DNA of 64,000 bases from Piezodorus guildinii (GCA_023052935.1 CM041297.1:50821917-50885916); one strand, 5' to 3'. Shown: positions 10,700 through 22,619, counted from the first letter of the stretch. Notes: generated from the sequence alone by a model not told the origin. A program made the numbers and translations.

Positions 10700-11625
10700 A
10701 AAAAAATCAGGTGCCGGCAACACAAGACTTTCACTTACCTTGACTGATAAAATCAATTTAAAAACTATTAAATATACTTAAATTTTAAAAATATTTGAAG
10801 TTGATTTTAATAAAACGTGTATTTTTTTTCGTTGGAAACATATGATTTAGATTAAAAAATATAACCATATTAAATTGCTAATCAGTAATAAGTTTATTCC
10901 CCATTTTTCACTTTATATTACATTTTACAACTCTGTATATCAGATAATATTTTTTCTAAAATCTTTCTCTTTCCATCGGTATATTATACGTCTACATTAC
11001 TGTTATTAATATCAAAAAACCCAAATTTACGTTAAAAATAGTTTTTCTCTTTTATCCTTTATTTGATCATCGAATTCGTCTAACTTGTATATTTAGCCGT
11101 CCTTCATCAATGTCATTAAGATGATATGGTCAATCTTTTGGAATGTACAAAATTAAAGATAGTTTAGAAGAATAAAATTTAAAATATCTGCATTTAAGCT
11201 CTGTCAGACTTTTTCAATTAGAATGAAACCTACATGATATTAAAGCCCACTAAATTTTACATCAATATAGCGAATTTAATCAAAATCGTTAGAGCCATTA
11301 TTGAGAAAATCATAAGGTGCAAAATGCATAGTATAAAGTGGTTCTTCTGGTTAGACGATTTTGAAGAAAAAGTTGCTGTTACATCTCGGGCGTATAGTTG
11401 TCTTAAATATGAAATTTCAGTTTTGTACAACGTATCGTTTTTGCGCTAGACATACCACAAACACATGGACGGACAAACAGACTTTTTTTCAGGACTTGGT
11501 TATTTGGACTCAGGAGACCCTAAAACGTTTATTTCCCTTAAAAACTGAAATTCGAAAATTTTCACGATCGCAATACTTTCCCTAACAATATATTTCATAT
11601 ATAGGTATGTGAAAGTAAAAATATA
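10700..11625 (+). repeat. Repeat X copy 2 (most complete)
   Basis: Runs from the head ATCAGGTGCCGGCAACACA, then GACTTTCACTTACC (about 10708-10740), to the tail CACGATCGCAATACTTTCCC followed by GGTATGTGAAAGTAAAA (about 11563-11622). It contains the shared inner block TCCATCGGTATATTATACG near 10972 and a block near 11290 resembling GAGAAAATCATAAGG. No long ORF. The head and tail share the inverted ACTTTCAC-TACC motif, so this copy is the best template for defining the family. Confidence 0.75.
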
Positions 11626-11771
11626 TATTAATTAAAAAAAAAATTAAATTTATTTACATTAACATTGAGCATACAGTAAAGGTTAGAATATAGGGAATAC
11701 AAGGACTTGGTCATTTGGACTCAAGGGATCATGTTTATTTCAGGTGAAAAATCGAAAATAGCAGTACCAAA

Positions 11772-12632
11772 GAAAAAAATAGCATGGTTCAAAAACATAC
11801 TTTATCTGAAAGAATCGCATGGATTAAATTTTAACTTAAATCTATTTAACTGTGATGATATTAAGTTATGGAAAAATAGTCTAGCAGCATTAAGGGTTCA
11901 AATGCAAAAAGATATTTATACTCAAAATAGTATTAAAGTTAAAAATTCTAAAACTTCTCCCTTTTATCCACATTTAACCACAGTAAATTACATTACTGAC
12001 AAATGTTCACTGGAGGTGATTAGATGGGTAATTAAAATCAGGGCTGATGTATTAAACCTGAATTACAAATATTTCATGAAAACAAATAATAAATGTAGTT
12101 TGTGCAATACAAATGAAACAGAAGATCTTTTTCACTTTTTGGCTGCCTGTCCGATACTTACTGAATTCAGAAAAAAATACTTTAATTCTAAAAATTTAAC
12201 CTGGGATCAAATTTTAGAGTTGATAAATGGAAAAGATTGGTTGGCGTGTGTTAATTTCTCCAGATCGGCTTTTTCTTATAGAATGTTACGAACGAGAGAA
12301 TTTAACTATTAGTGACTTTGTTAAATTAAATATAACTAATTGTGAATTTGACTATTTGTGAATTAATTTTAGTACATAAATAACATGGGAAGTCTTTGTT
12401 TCTTATTTTGTTATTGAATATTTTTATTGATAGATTAAGGATAAACACTAATTAATAGATTGTTAATAAACACAGACTCCACGGACGGTCAACAGACCAT
12501 GTAGTGTGTCTGATTTTTATTATTGTATTTCGTAATTTGTAATTTGTTTATTTATTTTTTTATTTGCTTATTGGCTATTTGATGTAATTTTGAAAAATAA
12601 AAACAGACTTTTCTATCTATCTATCTATCTAC
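11772..12632 (+). pseudogene. LINE-G 5'-truncated insertion: LINE ORF2 C-terminal zinc-knuckle region
   Basis: The insertion is delimited by a 10-bp duplication, CAGTACCAAA, at 11762-11771 and 12633-12642. The open frame to 12312 encodes the C-terminal region of a non-LTR retrotransposon, including a CCHC-type knuckle: CSLC (codons from 12094), then FHFLAACP. It continues into a 3' UTR and ends in a (TCTA)n tail at about 12612-12632. The RT core and endonuclease are missing. Codons upstream of 11772 belong to flanking repeat DNA. The frame is undamaged over about 180 codons, suggesting a fairly young insertion. Confidence 0.85.
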
Positions 12633-12642
12633 CAGTACCAAA

Positions 12643-13189
12643 CGAGAGAACAGAAAATTTCCTAGAAGGTTAAGAAGTCAAATCTCAAAATAAGAAAGGA
12701 CGTGTCGCATAACGTCATGCAGAAAATTAAATTTTAATTTAATTCCGAATCCAAAAATATTCGGAAAATTCAAGCAGCTATTACTTTTCTATCGTTAGGT
12801 TTTAGATTTCACGGATCTCAGAAAAACTTCTTCATTTAGTAAGCTTTAAAATGGTAAAATATCGGATCACATTGGATAATCAAAGAAGCGAGGAGACAAG
12901 AAATATAAAAAAAAAAAAGACCAAAAAAACAAATGTGTCTTACACATGTCTAGTCATATTGTAGAAATCGGTACTAGACTTCATGAGAAACAAAAAGTTT
13001 TGACCCATAATCTGATTTTTTACCGTTAGGGAGGAAAATCAAATTTTGCAAAGTTCCACTTAAGGTCTAGTACTTCCTCTCACAATACGAGTATGACGAG
13101 ATGAGACACCCTGTATATTTCATATAAAAATACATGAATCCTATACGCCCTTTGGTCTTACGAATCATTGAACAATATTTGAGGAAATA
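12643..13189. other. AT-rich stretch without recognised gene
   Basis: No coherent coding frame or repeat copy is recognised. The sequence is AT-rich with short A runs near 12907-12930. Confidence 0.45.
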
Positions 13190-13610
13190 TGGACACGGAG
13201 ATCCGCGAAGGGAGGAACAAGGGGGCAGTTAACACCCGAGGCACATTAGAGCCGGGGCTGAGGGAGGCATGATAGGCCCCATTGTCACCGGCCCGGCAAT
13301 AGATGCTAGATAGCATGTATAGAATATTTCACACTAATCGATAGCACCCTTTGAACGCTGCATTTCCGACCGTCCCGGTAGCCGATGACATATAATTTAT
13401 AAGTGGCAATATTCCCCGGACCATTCTGCTGTATCCTCTATGCGGTCTGGGGTGCTCCGCTGCTCCAAGCAGATATCGCAACGCGTCTGAACCGAAAATT
13501 CCAAATCGCGCCTATCTCCGAACACCCAGTGATTAACTGGCTATTTAGTGGCCGGGGTGGTGTTTCCATCTCGCCCTGCGGAAGCTAGTACCCATTACTC
13601 TAGTCACAGA
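13190..13610. other. GC-richer block, unassigned
   Basis: A sharp compositional island in AT-rich DNA. Sixty-odd-codon frames open on the plus strand near 13403-13588, but they show no recognisable motif or splice-bounded exon. It could be a conserved noncoding element. Confidence 0.4.
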
Positions 13611-13798
13611 TAGATATCTTTGGTCCAATAAAAACAAACATAAACCAAGACGAAAGATGAAAAATCGTTAATAGATGCCTATCTTAACAGAAGTCATGCT
13701 TAAGACAAATACGCTGCTAAGTATTACACAATCCTTTATAAATAATAATATATATTTATAAAAATATATGTATGAATGTGTTTTTTTTATTTATTCAC

Positions 13799-15065
13799 AG
13801 GCAGCCATCATTGCAGCTAAGCAGCCTAATGTATCTTCAGATGATGACTTAGTGAACAGCCAATTAAAAATTGAACATCTTCTTCAACAGGGTAGGAAGG
13901 TGGTTTTCCAATGGATACATGGCCACTCTGGTATCCACGGAAATGAAACAGCTGACAAGCTTGCAAAATAAGTTGCAGCTTTAGAGCAGTCGAACAATCA
14001 AATTTCCTATCGTAGAGCTAGGGATGAAGTTAAGAGGGCATATCATAGCCCAGTTGAATTAGACCAAAAAAGAGGGTTGGCTAGAAAAAGATGGGGTAAA
14101 TTTAATTTTTAAGCACGATTGTTTGTACTACTCCCCTCATTAAAAACCCAAGTTTTCACACTTTTCAGCCCTGTGCGTTTTCCGCCATCTTGAAAAAACC
14201 TCTAAAAAAAAGTACAAAAATATATAGTGCTTTACTTTTCCTGGAATATACAATATTGGTTTTAAGATTATATTACGTTTAGAAGATCTAATTAAAACGG
14301 AGTATTTTATTTTTTATTAAAAGAGCACTTTCAGTAAAAAAGTTATTTCAACATTTCTTGTTCGTATAATTAGTAGTAATTATAAATGTTATACATCTAA
14401 CTTGTTAGAAATTTAATGCTCTAAAAGATTGTTTCTTATGTATTTTTTAATAAACTGCACACCAAAATAGTTATTGAAGCGAAACCACCGACTTTTCTGA
14501 TATTTTGTGTTTTTTTGACAATTTGGCCAATATTGACAACCATGTATCTCAGTAGGTGTTTCGAGTTTTCCAACATGTTACATACCAAACATGTAAGCAA
14601 TTTATTGTTCTTTAAAATTGCTAACGACAAAGTTTGCTCTAAAATGTCCAGGAACAGATTTAGAAGAAAAAAACTGAAAAAGTACTTTTTTTTAGAGGTT
14701 TTTTCAAGATGGCGAAAAACGCACAGGGGTGAAAAGTGTGAAAACTTGGTTTTTGATGAGGGAAGTAGTACAAACAATCGTGCCTAAAAATTAAATTCAC
14801 CCCACCTTTTTCTAGCCAAAATCCTTTTTCTACTGGGCTGAGGCTCAATCGACAAGTTCGATCAACAAGCGCTGGACCAAACTCCTTCTAGAGGTAGTTG
14901 GGATAGTGATATATTTAAAGAAAAAGATGCTGTTGCACGGTTCAGAATGATTACCGGAAATGACTACCTCGCGAAGCAATGTACCTTGATTAGGGTCGGA
15001 GTGTTACATTCTCCACTTCGCTGTTTTAGTTATGCGAATAGTGAAATGGATGTATACTCCCGATT
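13799..15065 (+). pseudogene. LINE-H remnant: RNase H and C-terminal domain, split by a TIR element
   Basis: From 13799 the plus strand encodes the end of a LINE-encoded RNase H domain: VVFQWIHGHSGIHGNETADK at about 13900-13960, which carries the late catalytic His and Asp region. A stop follows at 13969-13971. The frame then resumes as a spacer (RRARDEVKRAY, near 14010). The element at 14046-14841 interrupts it. Beyond, at about 14860-15060, frames resume with DAVARFRMITGNDYL, the usual block after RNase H in I-like and R1-like LINEs. RT is missing. The 5' junction near 13799 follows a polypyrimidine-CAG, which mimics a splice acceptor but is probably coincidental. Confidence 0.75.
14046..14841. 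mobile_element. 0.8 kb MITE-like element with about 150-bp terminal inverted repeats
   Basis: The left end (about 14046-14215) and right end (about 14677-14841) are inverted copies. They share GGCTAGAAAAAG, CACGATTGTTTGTACTAC, GTTTTCACACTTTTC and GCCATCTTGAAAAAACCTCT. The middle, about 460 bp, has no transposase. The outermost bases (AGCCCAGT against ACTGGGCT) suggest the TIR tips. The target-site duplication is unclear; a TA target is possible on the left side. It lies inside the LINE-H remnant, so it inserted after that LINE. Open frames at 14436-14848 are by-products of the palindrome. Confidence 0.8.
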
Positions 15066-15074
15066 ACAAAAATA

Positions 15075-15820
15075 AGAGCTGGAGTTTTCACCGAAAATAC
15101 ACGTATTAGGGTCTCCTGAGTTCAAATGACCAAGTCCTGCAAAAAGGTCTGTGAGTCTGTGTGTGTATGGTAAGTCTGAGACGGAAACCAAAATTCGTAT
15201 TTACGAACACTACATAGCCGCGATGTTACAATACCTTTTTCACTAAAATACGTTGACCGGAAGTTGTACTTTATACCATGCAATTCGGACCTGTTTACGG
15301 TTTTATCAAAAACGCAAACGCGGTTTTAAAGTCGCTACATGCATGTAAAATTTAATGGGCTACAATTTTGAATAGCGAAACAGACTTACAGTGTTTAAGT
15401 TGTCTCTCTCTAAAGTACATTAAATTATGTTGATTAAAAAAAACATAAAGCATATCTTCTTATTTTTTTGTTAGGATTGGTAATCAAATATGCAAGTTGA
15501 GCGAATTAATAAACAACTAAAAGATAAAAGTGCCGACATATTTTTTTATGCAATGTTTGTGGTTTTGAACATAAAATAGTACAATATACGTTGGAAAGCT
15601 AAAGATTTTAGAAATTATATTATCTAAAACACTGAATTGTAAAACTTAATGGAAAGTGGTGAAAAGCCGATAAAACTAACTGATTGTTGTAGATAAAAAT
15701 ATCATAGATTATTTAATAAAACACATGTTTCAATCTTAACTTTTCGTAATTAAATCTTCAATCTTTTTTAGCTCTAAGTGTAAGTGAAAGTCGTGTGTTG
15801 CGCACACCTGAATTTTCAGA
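15075..15820 (-). repeat. Repeat X copy 3
   Basis: On the minus strand, the head (GTGCGCAACACACGACTTTC, about 15812-15793) leads through the block around ATCGGCTTTTCACC near 15670 and ends in GACTTGGTCATTTGAACTCA at about 15140-15120. Noncoding. The extreme tail with the CGATCGCAATACTT block is missing or replaced at the LINE-H boundary. Confidence 0.7.
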
Positions 15821-16042
15821 ACCTTATTAGAACTATCTAACCACGCCATTTTCTTTGTCAAACAAAATCTATCTCCTTGAACCTAGAATATTAAAATGAT
15901 GATAGTTCAGAAACTTCCCATAATATAGGAGATTTATACCTTGAAAACTCGGTTTCAATTTTATCGAGATATGTTATATGTTTTGTTACGAAAAGTAGTG
16001 TGCAAAGAAAAAAATTAAATGAGAAAACATACGGATGATTGA

Positions 16043-16328
16043 GAGGATCACTTGTAGCTGGGTGGTTAGCATAACACCCTCTCATGCCAAAGATCACGAG
16101 GGTTTAAAATCGCAGGTGGTCCTAGGAATTTTTAATGGGAGTAAAAATTCCTTAGCTATGCCGTCCTTGGGAGGGAACGTTAAAAGGTGGTCCCGAGCTT
16201 GTGCGATGTCAGGTACTCGTTAAAGAGCCCTATCCTAATAAAACCTGGATAGGCAAAATTTAGGACTCCCACTGTAGCATCGTCCGATTAGCCATAGTAG
16301 CATAAAGTGGCGTTAAACAAATAAACAA
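16043..16328 (+). mobile_element. SINE-C copy with 12-bp TSD
   Basis: Full SINE-C layout: TAGCTGGGTGGTTAGCAT head, degraded B box (GGGTTTAAAATCG), body with ATGCCGTCCTTGGGAGGGA, and tail CATAGTAGCATAAAG then AAATAAACAA. The flanks ACGGATGATTGA (16031-16042) and ACGGAGGATTGA (16329-16340) form a target-site duplication with one mismatch. Confidence 0.88.
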
Positions 16329-16589
16329 ACGGAGGATTGATATTTAATGAAAATGGAAAATATACAAAGTAAAACTGGGAATTTCCCAACAGCTTGTCAT
16401 CAAGAAAAAGACCTATCTGAATACTCAGTTTTCCTCGATAAAAGGAATTTGCTAATGAAACAATATGAAGTTCAATAAATAATGAGAGGAATTTATTTCA
16501 AATATATACAGTATTTGTCTTTATTCAAAAAATAAAACACACATTTGTACCACTTAGATCCAAGAAAGTTTAAGGTTTAATACTTATAG

Positions 16590-17010
16590 GAATCCGAACT
16601 GTATCTCTGACAACGTGGTATTGGCACGCCTGCTGATCAGACATATGAGACTCACCCATGAGCACCTTATCCAACGGGAACAGCCAGCAAGATGTCCAAA
16701 ATGTGACGCACAGCTCAGTGTAGAGCACTTGATCGAAGCATGCCCTGTTGTCAGGAGAATACTCTCTCAGCATGGGGTTACCCGTGCTCAGGGGTGACGT
16801 TGGCTCTAGGAGACGAAGAGAGGATTATCGGCGGTCTGTTGAAAGCCATAAAGGAGTTAAACCTTACATCAAAATTATAAAATTTCGATGCTCTAAATTA
16901 ATGTAAAGACATTAAAGTTCAATAACCCTAAAGGCGTTAATGACCACCCCGTGGTTGAACGCTTATAAATCACACTCACATTCACTCACTCTCTGACAAC
17001 AACCACGTTT
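16590..17010 (+). pseudogene. LINE-I 3' remnant: C-terminal zinc-knuckle region
   Basis: The plus strand encodes VVLARLLIRHMRLTHEHL, then PARCPKCDAQLSVEHLIEAC: the RLRIGHTRLTH-type block plus CCHC knuckle found at the C-terminus of RNase-H-bearing LINEs. A 3' UTR follows with GGCGTTAATGACCACC and a simple CACTCA-type tail near 16970-16995. The sequence 5' of about 16590 is lost. It is non-functional as a transposon. Confidence 0.8.
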
Positions 17011-17818
17011 CAGGGCAAGATCTCATGATATTAAGATCTGATGATCTTTAAATCAAAGATATTAAGGCATGATCAACCAACACATTCCTCCCCTCCCCCC
17101 CCCCCCAATTTCCAGATTCCAATATTATAATGGCCCAAGATGTTCTACCAACAGCAGTGTTGAAATATTTTGTCTATCCGAAATCTAAAGATTAGTACTA
17201 ATCTATTGGTGTTTATTATTTATTTCAGTTCATTTTCATTGAACCATTATTTTGATGGCAATATCATGAAACAAGAACGTTCATAATGTTTTATAAAGCT
17301 ACACTGGTCTCAATATTACACGACCAAGGTTGAAATTTTCTCTCAGTAAATCTTCTCCTAAAAAGGGCGAATTTTCTTTCAAAGCAATATAAATTTGTTT
17401 TGTGAAAGGGCGGGCAGGAGGGAAAGTAATGAATATAAAATAATTAATTATGAAGAAGAGGACTTAAATTCTGCGCGGAAATGAAAATTCCCCTTCCATG
17501 ACATTAAATTAAAGGGAGCTCATTCTAATAACCATTTCATAAAGTATATGACCCTTTGAGATGTATAAAAGGAAGATTTAATAAAAGAGAAGAAACCCTC
17601 TCTCCCTTTTCCTCGGTATTTTCGTCTTCTTCGTCGTCTTTTATCTTGTGCATTCTAAATCAGCGACCGTGTAAAAGGCAAAAACGTAGAAGGGATATAT
17701 GAGAATAAAATATTTACCTTGCACGGTCAGTATTTTATTTAACAAAATCACTCCCAAAATATTTAAAATCGTTTCTCATCAAACGTTTTCATAAATAATT
17801 TTATAATAAAGGAAAGTC
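17011..17818. other. Unassigned region
   Basis: Contains a C run at 17090-17106 and a somewhat GC-richer, purine/pyrimidine-patterned block at about 17400-17700. No supported gene. Confidence 0.4.
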
Positions 17819-18058
17819 GTCACATGTGGTGTAGTGACTAGCATAACCGCCTTCTATGACTGAATTCGCGAGGTTCAAACCCCACAGATGGCTCTAGGAC
17901 TTTTCATAGAAAGTAAAATGTTAGGTACTAGTTAAAGTTCCCTATCCTATTTAAACCTGGTTAGGCAAAATTTAGTGTTCAACTGTTGTATCTTCCAATT
18001 ATCCATAATAGAATAAACTATGTTAAATGGTTAACGTTAAATGGATAAATAAACAAAA
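17819..18058 (+). mobile_element. SINE-C copy, diverged
   Basis: The head GTGGTGTAGTGACTAGCATA and B box GAGGTTCAAACCCC (near 17870) are followed by a body with an internal deletion and the tail block ATTATCCATAATAGAATAAA. Terminal TAAATAAACAAA. Older than the 8663 and 16043 copies, judged by its mutations. Confidence 0.8.
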
Positions 18059-19084
18059 AACACGATTAAAAATAAAACAATATAGAGTTGGAATGTTAGA
18101 TAGTATAAAAAAAATGTTATCTTAGATGCAAAGTTGTAGGAGGCAATGCAGATGACGAAAAGGGAAGTCTTAAGTGATTATAGAACATTTTAATTTTTGT
18201 TTTATCTTATTTAATTTTATATAAATGCTTTCATTGAAACTATATAATTCTTTTCCCAAGATTTAGTTTATTTAAAGTTTAATTCTAAGAAGGGAGGTAA
18301 GTGGACTTCTTGTGTTTTGTATATGTACACTTTTCATTTTATTAGTTCTAAACTCCCTCATTCATATATTCTGAACATGACTTATATTTAAAAAAAAAAA
18401 TTATATACCTCCTTGCCTTGGTTATTTTCTGTTATGAATTTGTAAAGAAATCAACAGATAATTAATTATTCTTTTAAATATAAACAATATATTTTTTTAC
18501 CTTAACTTTTTTCTTTAGGAATATTGATTCATAGAGATGACGTTTCCATCTAAAATGCCTACAATTGAGTTCGATTCCGATATTATGAAACCTTAATAAA
18601 TAAAGAAGGCAAAAAAAAAAAATTTATTCTATTACTTCGTATATTCATTAGCCTAAAATGTCTTAAACAGCCCTTTCTTCATATCGATCTTGTATATTAA
18701 CGACATGATCTGGTAGTTGGATTATCTGGTATCTTCAGCGAGGAGATTTCTCTTAAAAACTACGAGATTAAAAAAAAAAAAATAAATAAATAAAATAAAA
18801 TTAATCATTCTCAAAGCTTTTTTATGATTTTAATTTGAAAATGGCTTCTGGTACTGGAATCCTTGAAAGTGCTGTGACAGTCACCCGGTTTAATTACATT
18901 AACGACAAACGTTTCTATTGAATGCGAGTGAACAACGTATTAACACATCATAGTATACCATTACTAACATGAGTGTCTGTTTCAAATCAGAATATTACAT
19001 TTATTAAAATAAACATTGGCGCCATCATCAGTGCATCATTATCAGATTTTAGTTCAAAACATATTCTATCGGATCTATTGCGGT
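18059..19084. other. AT-rich stretch without recognised gene
   Basis: No supported coding frame, RNA gene or repeat copy. Short A runs occur near 18608-18620 and 18772-18790. Confidence 0.45.
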
Positions 19085-19640
19085 ACCATAATAGAGCTAA
19101 TTGCTAGGCTCCTACCCCGGTGCGTATCGCCAAGGTATCCTTTCTCCTATTCCAATTAGGACTCCGTAATGGAACCCAGATGGTGAAAGGACCTGGATGG
19201 AGAAAACAATGGGAGGCTCAACCCAGATGTGCGCCGAAGTGCCGGAGTCCGATGAATAATTCAAACCCAAGGCGCAGTTTAGTGGGAAGAATGGTCGGAA
19301 CGGATGCGAAAAGTGGCAGAACTGATATATAATTTATAATTTGAATATCTTCCGCCCCGGCAGGCTATGGTATGACTGGGAAGCACTAGTCATCCAGTTT
19401 GGAAGAGGGCCGAGAACAGACAAAACAGGCCCAAAACGAGGGTGGATCATAATAGCTTTGTATAATATCTTGCCCGGCCCGCGGCCTTCTTTGAATTGTA
19501 GATCTCAGCCACTTCATCCATCAGATTATTCCGCTTTTCTTCCCTACGCCACGTCATCAATACCCTTCGTTTCCAACAATATCTTCCATTCTACTTCTTG
19601 GTACACGATTTCGATATTCGGATCGTAAAGATTTTCGGTC
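19085..19640. other. GC-richer block, unassigned
   Basis: Compositional island with frames of 70 and 95 codons on the plus strand (19120-19332, 19341-19628). Neither shows recognised motifs, and the block's character is like other noncoding islands in this window. Exon status cannot be excluded. Confidence 0.4.
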
Positions 19641-20044
19641 TATGTAAGTAAAAATACCCTACATAGTTTTAATTTAAAATCACTCATACATTCTAAATCC
19701 TTTTTCTTAGTATCGCATTTCGAAAATCTAATCCTTTTGAGAAGTGCCCATATGTACAATTTCCACACAAGGTATACCTATATACACGTATAATATACTA
19801 GCGAGTCACCCATGCTTAGCTGAGGTTCTATATGAATGTGGTGTCATTTATTTAAAAAAATGCACAGAAAACCGAATTAGAGTTTATCTCAGAAACCAAG
19901 AATCGGGAGATGATTTTATATGTAGATAGAGAAGAGACTAAGATACTTGAGCGCAGGAATATTCAAAACTAACTTTCATGGATGACTTTACATTTAAACG
20001 AATAAAATACCTAAAATATACCAAACAAATTATATCTTCTTTCG
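19641..20044. other. AT-rich stretch without recognised gene
   Basis: Nothing supported; ordinary AT-rich sequence. Confidence 0.4.
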
Positions 20045-20140
20045 TTTATTTGTTTATTTATTTATTTAACGCCACTTTATGCTACTATGGCTGATCGGAC
20101 GATGCTAAAGTGGGAGATCTAAATTTTGCCTTGAAATCAA
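20045..20140 (-). mobile_element. SINE-C 3' fragment
   Basis: On the minus strand this gives the SINE-C tail (GATCAGCCATAGTAGCATAA then GTGGCGTTAAATAAATAAAT). Only about 95 bp of the 3' end is present. It lies 180 bp from another minus-strand copy. Confidence 0.8.
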
Positions 20141-20317
20141 ATTGAAGAAATAATAATGAAAAATATTTGAAATTAATTAAAATATACTGTAAATTAATGC
20201 ATCATAAAAAAGGTACTATCTGTGCATTACTCACCCTTTACCGGAACTAATTTTTAAGTTCATTTAAGCAATCCCATTTACCTTCTATTAAATAATAAAA
20301 AATTTATAAATTAATGT

Positions 20318-20575
20318 CTTGTTTGTTTTTTATTTAACGTCCCTTAATGCTACTATGGCTGATCGAATGATGCTAAAGTGGGAGATCTAAATTTTGCCAA
20401 TCTAGGTTTTATTAGGATATGGATCTTTTAACGAGTACCTGACATCGCACAGGCTCGGGACCACCTTTTAACGTCCCCTCCGAAGGACGGCATAACTAAG
20501 GATTTTTTACTCTCATTAAAAAATCCTAGGACCACCTGCGGGCTTGAATCCGTGATCTTTGGCAGTCTTCTTACT
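20318..20575 (-). mobile_element. SINE-C copy
   Basis: Minus-strand copy from the B-box area (GGATTCAAGCCCGCAGGTGG near 20540) through the body (CCTTAGTTATGCCGTCCTTC) to the CATAGTAGCATTAAGG tail. The A-box portion is missing or rearranged at 20570-20590. Confidence 0.85.
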
Positions 20576-20929
20576 TCAGCGAGATTATGTATTTATATGA
20601 GAGAAAAAAAAGGAACTTACAACGGTCATATTATTCGATTAATTGCTATTTATTTTTTTAAAGGAACTATTTAAAATGCATGTCCAAAGTTAAATTCAGT
20701 TTCCCTAAAATTAACATGTACATAGTTTAATGTGAAATATCTGATTTTATGAAATAATCCTTATAGTAGAAATAATTAATAACAAAGTCAGTTTATGAAT
20801 TTTATAACAGCTTTTCATTTATTTTAGCAACTTATTTATGATTTTCTAGTAATATTGTTTACTTCGCACTATTCAAAAGAATATAACGATGCTGACTGAA
20901 TCCCATGACGTTTTTCATGACCAAAATTA

Positions 20930-21170
20930 CAAATAACATATGATCATTATTTTATGGGCTTATAGCGCCCTTCTGCTAACATCTACAACTTATTTTATGC
21001 TTATTATCTTTTATAAAATCTTGAGCTGTCCAACGGTATATTATACGTCTACATTACCACTCATATTTCAGAAAATATTTGTTGATGCCTCGATTACAGA
21101 AAATTTAATTTTCCTATCTAAAGAAAAACTTAATCGAAATATATTTTACGTATAAACCCATGAAATTCCA
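20930..21170 (+). repeat. Repeat X partial copy
   Basis: The block TCCAACGGTATATTATACGT, followed by CTACATTAC (about 21028-21057), matches repeat X at 2769 and 10972. Flanking similarity is weak, so boundaries are approximate. The 71-codon frame here is a chance ORF within the repeat. Confidence 0.5.
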
Positions 21171-22493
21171 TCATATTTTTTAAATAAGTAGCCGATCTAT
21201 ATTTTTCGTATTTGAAATATTCTTAACCAATTAGAGAAATCAAAGTCCTTTTTTAATTAATGTTATTTGTATAAAATTTGGTCAAAATACAAATTAATTT
21301 TATTTCATCAATACCTGATTTTAGTGTAAACATCAGAGGGTTAACAATGATTTTTCCAAACAAGCATATCTCATTGATAAAATAAAAAAAATAAAAAGAA
21401 GAGAAGATATGATATATAAATGCTTACCAATTTAAAATTGGTCCTAAAAAGTCCATTTTTTTTCAAAAATATTTTCTCTATATTTATAAGAGCAACTAAT
21501 AAATAAATAAGGAAAATATCGAAAATCATGATCGACCTCTCACAATCCAATTCTCTCTCAAATAAATATATTTCTTACTACATATTTATTTTGGTTAGAC
21601 ATACGTTAGAATATGATGAAATTTTACAAAGAAAAATAATTTACGTATCTTAATTTGATATTAATGATTAATATTAATGACAAATGATAAATGACTGTTG
21701 TTTGTTTTTTATATTTTTACTTATTTAAAAAAAAATTCATTATATACATAAACTAACCTTTAACTTCCATTGGATTACAATTCAGAACATAACTCACCTG
21801 AAACAATCAAAAGATTCATAAGATATGGTAAATACTAATTGCTAGAGCAATTAAAATGTATTGACACAAAAATTAAATTTAAAAAAGTCTAGAAAAGGGT
21901 AAAAAAAAAAATATGAATCTACTTATAAATTCATCATTAACTCTATCAATAAATTAAAACCAAATGAAGAAAGAAAATAAAATTATTATTATACAGAAGA
22001 ATTGTAGTAATAATAGGGGTAGAAAAATGACCTTTATTTTATAATAATAATTTATTATAAAACCCAGGATCAACGTTTATTTAGAATGTTTTTAAAAACA
22101 TTTAAAAGTATAAAAAGTCATATAATTTTACTTTATGCATCATTTTTGCTGTAAATACTAATAAATTTTAATTACGTATAATAATATCTGTTAATATTTA
22201 TTAATAATGGTTTTATTTATTTTATATATTTTTTTTCAAAAATGGTTTAAGGCCAAGTTCCTAATATTTATTACTAATTTTTATTATGCTTCTATTGGCT
22301 AAGTACCTTAGGCAAAAATTTAGTGGTGAGACTCAACCGGTTCTAATTTATAATTATTAATTGACGAATTTTTTTTTTTTTTATTGATTAATATTATTAT
22401 CTGTTCTAATTTGGATATTAATAATAGTTATGAAATACAACATTCATTAAATATTTACACAGAAATAAATTATAATAATAATAAAAAAAAAAA

Positions 22494-22498
<5 letters not shown>
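21171..22498. other. Very AT-rich stretch without recognised gene
   Basis: Low-complexity AT-rich DNA. No coding, RNA or repeat copy supported. Confidence 0.5.
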
Positions 22499-22542
<44 letters not shown>

Positions 22543-22556
22543 CATACATACATACA
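22499..22556. repeat. Compound microsatellite (TA)n(CATA)n
   Basis: About 20 TA units followed directly by about four CATA units. The minus-strand frame through it is an artefact of the repeat. Confidence 0.95.
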
Positions 22557-22619
22557 AGAAAAGTGTGAGATTCCCTACAATTCTTCCGTTTTATAGCGCT
22601 CAGATAGTTTCGCTTGATG

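Noticed and set aside
12612..12632. CRISPR-like or satellite array
   Set aside because: It is the (TCTA)n simple tail of a LINE insertion; no spacer-repeat structure exists anywhere in the window.
13385..13425. Similarity of ATATAATTTATAA plus a CCGG block at 13.39 and 19.33 kb
   Set aside because: The match is short and AT-rich and does not extend into the flanks, so it may be chance.
13780..13801. Polypyrimidine-CAG before an RNase H-like frame as a splice acceptor of a host gene
   Set aside because: The downstream frame is a LINE remnant with a stop and a transposon insertion; no donor or other exon was seen.
14436..14848. Overlapping frames of 62-113 codons on both strands
   Set aside because: They lie in the inverted-repeat element; the mirrored frames result from the palindrome and have no domain.
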